From Bacteroidota bacterium (GTDB lineage: Bacteria; Bacteroidota; Bacteroidia; Cytophagales; Cyclobacteriaceae): DNA of 13,002 nt. The position numbers and the translations under genes were made by a program. Position 1 is the stretch's first letter. Every line of letters begins with the position of its first letter. Location: assembly GCA_023417785.1 (NCBI GenBank), contig JAEZEH010000158.1, forward strand, positions 1 through 13,002. Reading direction: 5' to 3'. The notes under the pieces are model-generated. The model saw only the letters and a list, made by a program, of their open reading frames with translations, made no database searches and was not told the origin of the DNA. This document shows, in pieces, positions 7,795-13,002 of this stretch.

Positions 7795-7836
7795 GAACCC
7801 TCGATACCGTATTTTTGGTTACTGTATCAAGGGTTC
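7795..7836 (-). terminator. 13-bp hairpin between tRNA-Leu and tig (terminator or leader element)
   Basis: GAACCCTCGATAC (7795-7807) pairs with GTATCAAGGGTTC (7824-7836) around a 16-nt loop. On the minus strand the only non-canonical pair is a U-G wobble, so all 13 positions pair in that RNA. The sequence beyond is TTGGTTTATC, a weak U-tract. It begins 7 nt after the tRNA 3' end and stops 35 nt before the tig start codon. It may terminate or define the 3' end of the tRNA precursor, or structure the tig leader; the weak U-tract makes complete termination uncertain. Confidence 0.55.
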
Positions 7837-7843
7837 GTTGTCG

Positions 7844-7925
7844 TCCGGATGGAGGGACTCGAACCCCCACGCCTTGCGGCACCAGATCCTAAGTCTGGCG
7901 CGGCTACCAATTACGCCACATCCGG
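7844..7925 (-). tRNA. tRNA-Leu (anticodon UAG)
   Basis: An 82-nt class II tRNA on the minus strand. The acceptor stem is CCGGATG/CATCCGG with discriminator A. The D-arm begins GCG and closes with CGC. The anticodon stem CCAGA/TCTGG encloses the loop CTTAGGA, giving anticodon UAG, which reads leucine CUN codons. The long variable arm (TGCCGCAAGGCGT) is typical of Leu, and the T-arm contains GGTTCGAGTCC. The CCA end is not encoded. It is the first gene of the leftward unit, followed by a 13-bp hairpin and trigger factor. Confidence 0.93.
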
Positions 7926-7944
7926 TATTGGGTCGGTGTGCCGC

Positions 7945-7972
7945 CGAATCGGCCGAAAACGGCGAAAACGGC
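7945..7972. repeat. Short tandem repeat CGAAAACGG (two perfect, one degenerate copy)
   Basis: Perfect 9-bp units lie at 7954-7962 and 7963-7971, with a degenerate unit (CGAATCGGC) directly before at 7945-7953. The tract sits between the tRNA-Leu 5' end and the predicted -7 box at 7995-8002, so it would lie in the tRNA precursor leader. Its self-complementary GCCG/CGGC pieces could fold in several ways. Confidence 0.5.
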
Positions 7973-7994
7973 TACCACATCCGCAAAAGGAGCG

Positions 7995-8002
7995 CAAATT
8001 TA
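7995..8002 (-). promoter_or_regulatory. Candidate Bacteroidota -7 box for tRNA-Leu (and possibly tig)
   Basis: The minus strand reads TAAATTTG, an exact fit to the TAnnTTTG -7 element of the Bacteroidota primary sigma factor. A TTTC lies 18 nt further upstream (8021-8024), an imperfect -33 element (TTTG expected). Transcription would start around 60 nt before the tRNA. It lies in the 178-bp divergent region shared with rel; no equally good promoter was found for rel. Confidence 0.45.
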
Positions 8003-8103
8003 TGTATATTATTCGCAATTGAAATAACAAATCAGATTAAATTGAACCTTGCCCTGAAGATTTTTTGAGAGGATAGGATTTAACGATAAAGGCATTTTTA
8101 ACA

Positions 8104-10320
8104 ATGGTAATAGATACCGAGCAGGAGAAAAGAGAAATTATTAACCGTTACCGGCGATTGTTAAGAAAGGCGAAACCGATACTCAAAGACGGTGATGCCA
8201 AATTGATAAAAAAAGCATTTACTATAAGCCTGTCCGCCCACAGAGACATGCGACGGAAATCGGGAGAACCCTATATTTTTCATCCCCTCGCCGTGGCGGA
8301 AATATGCGTCGAAGAAATCGGCCTCGGAACAACTTCGATAGTTGCCGCCCTGATGCATGATGTCGTGGAAGATACCGACATGGAACTGTCGGACATTGAG
8401 CGCACTTTCGGCAAGAAGATTTCAAAAATCATTGATGGCCTTACGAAAATAAGAGGCGTATTCGAATACGGAAGTTCCCAGCAGGCGGAGAACTTCAGGA
8501 AGATGCTCTTCACCTTGTCGGAAGACGTAAGGGTGATTCTGATCAAACTCGCTGACCGGCTGCACAACATGCGCACGCTGGACAGCATGCCGCGTAATAA
8601 GCAGCTGAAGATAGCTAACGAAACAATTTATCTGTATGCTCCTTTAGCTCACCGTCTCGGGCTGAATGCCATCAAAACCGAACTCGAAGATCTCTATCTA
8701 CGCTTCACCGATAAATCGGTATACGATTCCATTGTGCGGAAGATCGACGCCACCAGGGCGGCCCGGGCCAAGTTCATCAAAACGTTTATGGTGCCCATCA
8801 ATGAGGAACTGGATAAAATGCGGATTCGCTATGAAATAAAAGGGCGCCCCAAAAGCATTTACTCCATATGGAATAAAATGCGAAAACAGAATATTCCTTT
8901 CGAAGAAGTGTTTGACCTTTTCGCAATCCGGATTATTCTGGATACTCCCTATGAACAGGAGAAGGCACTTTGCTGGCAGGTATATTCCATCGTGACGGAT
9001 TTTTATACCCCGAACCCGGATCGCTTGCGCGATTGGATTAGTACACCCAAGGCGAATGGCTACGAATCACTGCATACCACTGTGATGGCCAAGAATGGTC
9101 AATGGGTTGAAGTACAAATAAGAAGTAAACGGATGGACGAAATCGCCGAGAAAGGGTACGCGGCGCATTGGAAATACAAAGACAGCAGTTCTACAGCTGA
9201 GTCGAATCTGGAAAAGTGGCTTGCAAGGGTGCGCGATCTGCTCGAACAAAATAACCACAGTGCGCTGGATTTTGTTGACGATTTCAGAGGAAATCTTTTT
9301 AGTGAGGAGGTATTTGTGTTTACACCTAAAGGTGAATTGAAAACGCTGCCATACGGCGCAACAGCTCTTGATTTCGCGTTTGAAATTCATACGCAAGTCG
9401 GCTCACGGTGTATCGGCGCCAAGGTCAATAACAAACTCGTTCCCATCAATTATGTATTGAAGAATGGCGACCAGATCGAAATCCTCACTTCAACGAAGCA
9501 AAAGCCGCACGAAGATTGGCTGCGTTTCGTCGTCAGTTCGAAGGCGAAGTCCCGCATTAAGGACGTATTAAAAGAAGACAAGAAGAAATCCGCGGAAGAA
9601 GGCAAGGAAATCATTATGCGAAAGCTCCGGCAGCTCAAAGAAAATGTAACTCAGCCGCTGATGGAGCAGATGCGCGATTATTTCAAAGCACAAACGCATT
9701 TCGAACTATATTATAGAGTAGGAAGCGGGTTTATCTCAACCGCTGATATAAAGCGTTTTGTCGAAAATAAACCCACGTCTCCGCTAAAATTCCGCCCGCA
9801 TCAAACGGTCTCCGATGCCAATGCCATTGAACAGGAAATTACCAAAGTAAAAGGTCGCTACGACGACATCCTGCTGATTGGGGAAGATATGGATGTGGTG
9901 GATTACAAACTCGCAAAGTGTTGTACACCCATCCCGGGCGACGATGTTTTTGGTTTTGTCACGGTTAATGAAGGTATTAAGATCCATCGAACCAACTGCC
10001 CCAATGCTCCCGAACTTCTTTCCCACCACGGAAACAGGGTTGTAAAGGCTAAATGGACCTCGCAACATGAAGTTGCTTTCCTCACCGGATTGAAAATACG
10101 CGGCACTGACCGGGTAGGATTAATCAACGATGTCTCGCGGATCATTTCCGACGAATTGAAGGTTAACATGAGTTCCATGTCCATCCATACGGATTCCGGG
10201 ATTTTTGAAGGCGAAATTATGCTTTACGTCAACGACACCCGTCACCTGGAGCAGCTCATGGAAAAACTCCGCAACGTGGAAGGCGTAATCAAGACAAGCC
10301 GTTTTGATTCGAAGGAATAA
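8104..10320 (+). CDS. Bifunctional (p)ppGpp synthetase/hydrolase (Rel/SpoT family)
   Basis: Makes (p)ppGpp from ATP and GDP/GTP and hydrolyses it, setting the stringent response; a cytosolic, ribosome-associated enzyme. It has 738 residues with the full long-RSH layout. The HD hydrolase domain (about 25-200) has H60, H85-D86 (MHDVVEDT) and D151 (LADRLHN). The synthetase domain (about 240-350) has RLRD (307-310), GYESLHT (319-325) and EVQIRS (336-341). A TGS domain spans about 402-461, a Cys-containing region has C606, C607, H628 and C632, and an ACT domain spans about 659-738. Intact HD residues argue for real hydrolysis. The basic RxRD motif resembles the RxKD of bifunctional enzymes, not the acidic ExDD of synthetase-only RelA. 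The start ATG at 8104 fits the family N-terminus. fur begins about 100 bp downstream. I leave the symbol empty because rel, relA and spoT naming is ambiguous here. Confidence 0.95.
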   Translation: MVIDTEQEKREIINRYRRLLRKAKPILKDGDAKLIKKAFTISLSAHRDMRRKSGEPYIFHPLAVAEICVEEIGLGTTSIVAALMHDVVEDTDMELSDIERTFGKKISKIIDGLTKIRGVFEYGSSQQAENFRKMLFTLSEDVRVILIKLADRLHNMRTLDSMPRNKQLKIANETIYLYAPLAHRLGLNAIKTELEDLYLRFTDKSVYDSIVRKIDATRAARAKFIKTFMVPINEELDKMRIRYEIKGRPKSIYSIWNKMRKQNIPFEEVFDLFAIRIILDTPYEQEKALCWQVYSIVTDFYTPNPDRLRDWISTPKANGYESLHTTVMAKNGQWVEVQIRSKRMDEIAEKGYAAHWKYKDSSSTAESNLEKWLARVRDLLEQNNHSALDFVDDFRGNLFSEEVFVFTPKGELKTLPYGATALDFAFEIHTQVGSRCIGAKVNNKLVPINYVLKNGDQIEILTSTKQKPHEDWLRFVVSSKAKSRIKDVLKEDKKKSAEEGKEIIMRKLRQLKENVTQPLMEQMRDYFKAQTHFELYYRVGSGFISTADIKRFVENKPTSPLKFRPHQTVSDANAIEQEITKVKGRYDDILLIGEDMDVVDYKLAKCCTPIPGDDVFGFVTVNEGIKIHRTNCPNAPELLSHHGNRVVKAKWTSQHEVAFLTGLKIRGTDRVGLINDVSRIISDELKVNMSSMSIHTDSGIFEGEIMLYVNDTRHLEQLMEKLRNVEGVIKTSRFDSKE

Positions 10321-10400
10321 GGGCTCTCCAGCCTGAAAGTCGAAAACCAGGCGATTTTAGTAATTCTCCCGATTAAGCTGCAATTCTTTAATTTCTGGTA

Positions 10401-10408
10401 TATCTTTG
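10401..10408 (+). promoter_or_regulatory. Possible -7 element upstream of fur-like gene
   Basis: TATCTTTG matches TAnnTTTG exactly, 12 bp before the chosen fur ATG at 10421. There is no TTTG about 19-20 nt upstream, and a start site here would leave a leader of only a few bases. It could be a chance match, with fur transcribed from rel. Confidence 0.3.
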
Positions 10409-10420
10409 ACACCGCAAAAA

Positions 10421-10894
10421 ATGGCATTGAACAACGTATTATACGACGAGGTTAAAAAGATTTTTACGGCATACCTTGAAAACAAGGAACTCCGTAAGAC
10501 GCCGGAACGGTATGCGATTTTGGAGGAAATCTATTCAAGGGACGGCCATTTCGATGTGGAAAGCCTCTACATCAGTATGAAAAACAAGAATTATCGTGTC
10601 AGCCGCGCTACGGTTTACAACACGCTCGATCTGTTGGTGGAGTGTGACCTCGTTAGCAAACATCAGTTTGGAAAGAATCTCGCGCAGTACGAAAAATCCT
10701 ACGGCTACAAGCAGCACGATCACTTGATTTGTACCGACTGCCATAAAGTGATTGAGTTTTGTGATCCGAGAATACAGAATATTCAGAACACCGTTGAAGA
10801 AATACTGCACTTCAATGTATTACATCATTCATTAATTCTGTATGCATCGTGTGCAAAATTGAATTGTGAAAACAAGCCTGTTCCTGTCAACTAG
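10421..10894 (+). CDS. Fur-family metal-responsive transcriptional regulator
   Basis: A 157-residue DNA-binding repressor of the Fur family, acting as a dimer with a metal corepressor. The recognition helix is in RVSRATVYNTLDLL (59-72), nearly the family consensus. The HDHLIC block gives H99, H101 and C104. C104-x2-C107 together with C144-x4-C149 matches the four-cysteine structural zinc site of E. coli Fur, including the CxxC and Cx4C spacings. H43 is in the position often used for metal binding. Whether it senses iron (Fur), zinc (Zur) or peroxide (PerR) cannot be decided from sequence alone. The start is the ATG at 10421. A TTG five codons earlier (10406) is in frame but overlaps a promoter-like TATCTTTG. 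The STAS gene starts 6 bp after its stop, so the two are almost certainly co-transcribed. Confidence 0.92.
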   Translation: MALNNVLYDEVKKIFTAYLENKELRKTPERYAILEEIYSRDGHFDVESLYISMKNKNYRVSRATVYNTLDLLVECDLVSKHQFGKNLAQYEKSYGYKQHDHLICTDCHKVIEFCDPRIQNIQNTVEEILHFNVLHHSLILYASCAKLNCENKPVPVN

Positions 10895-10900
10895 TTTCCT

Positions 10901-11230
10901 ATGAATTACACGCACGAAATCAAGAACAACAAGCTGATACTACGTCTTTCCGGCGACCTCATCGGACAAGAGAGCGGGAGCCCAGTCATTGACGTGGTCA
11001 ACAGCGCGATTCAGGATAAGGTAATGGATTGCATAGTGGATATATCCAATGTCAGGTACATCAACAGTAGTGGCATCGGCACATTGATTACAATCCTGAC
11101 CAAATTCCGGAACAAAGGTGGCGAAGTATATCTTATGAAACCTTCTGAATCGGTTCAGAAGCTGCTGGTGATCACCAAGTTGAACGCCATATTTCAGATC
11201 GTTCAGTCGGAGGGTGATATTGTCAAATAA
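10901..11230 (+). CDS. STAS-domain protein (anti-sigma factor antagonist-like)
   Basis: A 109-residue single STAS domain of the SpoIIAA/RsbV type. It has the usual start (ITLRLSGDL-like: KLILRLSGDL, 11-20), the central strand CIVDISNVRYINSSGIGTL (44-62) and a C-terminal amphipathic helix. In SpoIIAA-like proteins an Asp-Ser-Ser-Gly motif carries the serine phosphorylated by an anti-sigma kinase. Here the motif is N55-S56-S57-G58, with Asn in place of the common Asp, and S57 is the likely phosphorylation site. No anti-sigma kinase (RsbW-like) or PP2C phosphatase is encoded in the window, so its partner is unknown. It lies 6 bp after fur and 18 bp before purA, inside what looks like one operon. 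The fold call is firm; a role in sigma-factor control is inference, since STAS domains also serve other signalling and membrane functions. Confidence 0.87.
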   Translation: MNYTHEIKNNKLILRLSGDLIGQESGSPVIDVVNSAIQDKVMDCIVDISNVRYINSSGIGTLITILTKFRNKGGEVYLMKPSESVQKLLVITKLNAIFQIVQSEGDIVK

Positions 11231-11248
11231 AGAAACAGAATAAGCAAA

Positions 11249-12532
11249 ATGTCCAAGGTTGATGTGTTACTAGGCCTTCAATGGGGTGATGAGGGCAAGG
11301 GGAAAATTGTTGACGTGCTGGCCCCGAAGTACGATGTAATTGCGCGGTTCCAGGGCGGGCCGAACGCCGGTCACACCCTCGAATTCGATGGCATCAAACA
11401 TGTTTTACATCAGATTCCCTCGGGAATTTTTCGTGAAACGACCCGCAACGTGATCGGCAATGGTGTGGTTCTTGACCCCGTCGTATTCAAGAATGAAATT
11501 GAGAAACTCAATAAGTTCAACCTTGATATCAGAAAGAATCTATTCATTTCGAAAAAGGCGACGCTGATTTTACCAACACACCGACTGTTGGACGTCGTTT
11601 ATGAAAAAGCAAAAGGCGACGACAAAATTGGTTCGACGCTTAAAGGCATAGGCCCTACCTACCAGGACAAGATCGGGCGTCAGGGATTGCGGGTTGGCGA
11701 TGTTATCTCATCAGATTTTGCAGCAAAATTCAAGAAACTCACAGATATCCATTTCAAAATTCTTCGCGAATATGAAATAGATTATAACTGGAAGGAACTC
11801 GAAGAAGCCTTCATGGATGCAGTAACGTTCCTGAAAGGCTTTACACTTATCGAAAGCGAGTATTTTCTAAATCAGGAACTTAAGCACGGTTCGTCTATTC
11901 TGGCCGAAGGTGCGCAGGGAGCGTTGCTTGATATTGATTTTGGAAGCTACCCCTTTGTAACCAGTTCTAATACAGTAACTGCCGGAGCTTGCACCGGCCT
12001 GGGTATTGCGCCGCGTCATATCGGCGAAGTCTACGGCATCTTCAAGGCGTACAGCACGCGCGTTGGCAGTGGTCCTTTCCCAACTGAGCTGATGGACGAA
12101 GAAGGAGATTTATTGAGGAAGGAGGGAAATGAATTCGGTTCGACAACTGGGCGCCCGCGGCGGTGCGGGTGGTTGGATATTCCTTCGCTGAAATATTCTA
12201 TTATGATTAATGGAGTAACGCAGCTTTTGATGATGAAGGCCGATGTGCTAAGCGTGTTCTCAACTATAAAAATCTGCACGAAATACCGGCTGGCTGACGG
12301 TACGGTTACCGACATCGTGCCCTACGAGATGGTAAACGAAAAAATCACTCCCATTTATACCGAAATGAAGGGTTGGAAAAGCGAATTGAAAGGCCTTTCG
12401 GAGGAAAACCTTCCGGCGGCATTACATGATTATATTCGTTTTGTCGAAGGTGAGCTCCAGGTGCCCATCACCATAGTTTCCACGGGGCCCGACAGAACCC
12501 AGACGATCCGAAGGGATTTGTCGGTGGTTTAA
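11249..12532 (+). CDS. purA: Adenylosuccinate synthetase
   Basis: Joins IMP and aspartate using GTP to make adenylosuccinate, the first committed step from IMP to AMP; cytosolic homodimer. It has 427 residues, the usual length. The N-terminal loop QWGDEGKGK (11-19) carries the catalytic Asp (D14), and the catalytic His is H42 in NAGHT. IMP-binding GSTLKGIGPTY is at 128-138. The aspartate/GTP segment STTGRPRRCGWLDI is at 298-311. The guanine-recognition motif is KADVL (330-334), and STGPDRTQTI at 411-420 completes the nucleotide site. All key residues are present. The ATG at 11249 puts the GDEGKGK loop at the normal distance from the N-terminus. It is the last gene of the rel-fur-STAS-purA group and is followed 14 bp after its stop by a strong terminator. 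Confidence 0.97.
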   Translation: MSKVDVLLGLQWGDEGKGKIVDVLAPKYDVIARFQGGPNAGHTLEFDGIKHVLHQIPSGIFRETTRNVIGNGVVLDPVVFKNEIEKLNKFNLDIRKNLFISKKATLILPTHRLLDVVYEKAKGDDKIGSTLKGIGPTYQDKIGRQGLRVGDVISSDFAAKFKKLTDIHFKILREYEIDYNWKELEEAFMDAVTFLKGFTLIESEYFLNQELKHGSSILAEGAQGALLDIDFGSYPFVTSSNTVTAGACTGLGIAPRHIGEVYGIFKAYSTRVGSGPFPTELMDEEGDLLRKEGNEFGSTTGRPRRCGWLDIPSLKYSIMINGVTQLLMMKADVLSVFSTIKICTKYRLADGTVTDIVPYEMVNEKITPIYTEMKGWKSELKGLSEENLPAALHDYIRFVEGELQVPITIVSTGPDRTQTIRRDLSVV

Positions 12533-12546
12533 GGATTTCAGTCTCT

Positions 12547-12576
12547 GAAAAAGGCTTCTGAAAGGGAGCCTTTTTC
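12547..12576 (+). terminator. Intrinsic terminator after purA
   Basis: GAAAAAGGCTTC (12547-12558) pairs with GGAGCCTTTTTC (12565-12576) over 12 bp with one U-G wobble and a 6-nt loop (TGAAAG), ending in five T residues. The wobble falls on the plus-strand RNA, matching purA's direction. It begins 14 nt after the purA stop codon and closes the fur-STAS-purA unit. Confidence 0.88.
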
Positions 12577-12589
12577 GATTCTGGTGTGC

Positions 12590-12616
12590 TGCATGAAGCG
12601 GATTGACTTTCATGCA
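12590..12616. repeat. Inverted repeat TGCATGAA-N11-TTCATGCA
   Basis: A perfect 8-bp inverted repeat (12590-12597 and 12609-12616), extendable to 10 bp with one mismatch. It lies just after the purA terminator. There is no following U-tract, so an operator-like site or a hairpin is more likely than a terminator. Confidence 0.4.
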
Positions 12617-12726
12617 ACCGGTCGTCAAAAGACATATTTTCTGTATGCAACTCTTTGTCGTGGATCCTGTATGCATGCTGTACGGATCTTTCACGGTGCT
12701 TTCGGGGATGGATTTGTGTATGCAAC
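12608..12726 (+). repeat. Cluster of TGTATGCAAC-like motifs
   Basis: Exact TGTATGCAAC occurs at 12642-12651 and 12717-12726. Related copies are TGTATGCATGC at 12668-12678 and TTTCATGCAAC at 12608-12618. The ATGCA cores are spaced 33, 26 and 49 bp apart, so there is no regular array. They lie within noncoding DNA upstream of a predicted rightward promoter. Function is unknown; a set of binding sites for one regulator is one possibility. Confidence 0.4.
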
Positions 12727-12969
12727 AAATGTTAGGGGAAAGCGGAAACTTTCGGGGGAGTAGGCGAACTTCCGTAGATCGGGTTGAGTTATTAGACAGC
12801 CTGGCAAACAAAGCTTCAGGGCATTGTTGGAAGAAAGGATTACCACGTGGTGGCTATTGATTTTCGGATTGGGTAAAGCGGAATAAAATCCGGGAAACGT
12901 TGAGGAAACGAAATAAATGGCTGTCATCGGGAGGGTTGACAGAATGTGGAAAAAATAGTCAGGAAATAG

Positions 12970-13000
12970 TTTGCGGGGTGGTTAGGGAGTGGTACTTTTG
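12970..13000 (+). promoter_or_regulatory. Bacteroidota-type promoter pointing out of the window
   Basis: TTTG at 12970-12973, a 19-nt spacer and TACTTTTG at 12993-13000 match the Bacteroidota primary sigma consensus (TTTG at -33, TAnnTTTG at -7, spacer about 19-20) without a mismatch. It implies a rightward gene or RNA starting just beyond the window edge. Confidence 0.65.
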
Positions 13001-13002
13001 GA

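Larger units (their letters stand above)
12577..13002. other. Intergenic region without a recognisable gene
   Basis: About 430 bp between the purA terminator and the window edge. The short open frames here (for example plus 12603-12860 from a TTG, and minus 12691-12927) have no recognisable protein features and look like chance. The stretch carries a cluster of ATGCA-centred motifs (12588-12726), a 6-bp inverted repeat CTGTCA-N10-TGACAG (12921-12942) and a well-formed outward promoter at its end. The right part is G-rich on the plus strand. A small RNA or a long leader is possible but not shown. Confidence 0.6.

Noticed and set aside
7760..7882. N-terminal extension of trigger factor beginning MPQGVGVRVPPSGR
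   Set aside because: It is read from within tRNA-Leu and the hairpin; the homologous protein starts at the TTG at 7759.
7747..8022. Plus-strand open frame of 91 codons containing MEGLEPPRLAAPDPKSG
   Set aside because: It is the antisense of tRNA-Leu; this peptide type is a known false annotation from tRNA genes.
10331..10352. Small hairpin GCCTG-N12-CAGGC after rel, followed by GATTTT
   Set aside because: A five-base-pair stem and short U-tract are too weak to claim a terminator between rel and fur.
10406..10420. Earlier TTG start for the Fur-family protein
   Set aside because: It overlaps the promoter-like TATCTTTG and an ATG lies five codons later with the usual N-terminal length.
12843..12850. 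Palindrome CCACGTGG
   Set aside because: A lone 8-bp palindrome with no supporting context.
12422..12927. Several minus- and plus-strand open frames around the purA 3' end and beyond
   Set aside because: They overlap purA or the terminator, or have no recognisable composition or motif; they read as chance frames.

Overview
This window looks like chromosomal DNA from a member of the Bacteroidota, probably a Cytophagales- or Chitinophagales-type lineage. The evidence is protein style (a ClpP with an Asn-rich start, a Rel/Fur/PurA cluster, and TldD-like proteins with Tat signals), the lack of clear Shine-Dalgarno sequences, and promoter-like elements of the Bacteroidota primary sigma type (TTTG ... 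TAnnTTTG). The order-level placement is inference. Nothing in the window looks mobile: I see no transposase, phage gene, CRISPR array or attachment site.

Layout. The window divides at about 7.93-8.10 kb into two divergent halves. Leftward from there (minus strand) run a class II tRNA-Leu(UAG), trigger factor (tig), clpP, clpX, two tandem tldD-like genes (546 codons each) and the first 198 codons of a TldE/PmbA-like gene cut by the left edge. Rightward (plus strand) run a bifunctional (p)ppGpp synthetase/hydrolase (Rel/SpoT type), a Fur-family regulator, a small STAS-domain protein and adenylosuccinate synthetase (purA). After purA there is a strong intrinsic terminator, then about 430 bp with no convincing gene. 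That stretch ends in a close match to the Bacteroidota promoter consensus pointing out of the window.

How the genes fit together. tig-clpP-clpX is a classic protein quality-control group: a ribosome-bound chaperone, a proteolytic chamber and its AAA+ unfoldase. Hairpin/U-tract terminators after tig and after clpP suggest partly separate transcription units. The three TldD/TldE-family genes are packed with gaps of 11 and 19 bp and look like one operon. Both TldD-like proteins keep the HExxxH metal motif and carry twin-arginine signals, while the TldE-like partner has none. On the plus strand, Fur, STAS and PurA are tightly spaced (6 and 18 bp) behind rel, placing stringent-response control next to purine synthesis.

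I did not find a clearly new biological system. The most interesting item is the duplicated, apparently Tat-exported TldD pair next to a signal-less TldE. Next come the uncharacterised repeat-bearing intergenic region with its outward promoter at the right edge, and the orphan STAS protein between fur and purA.
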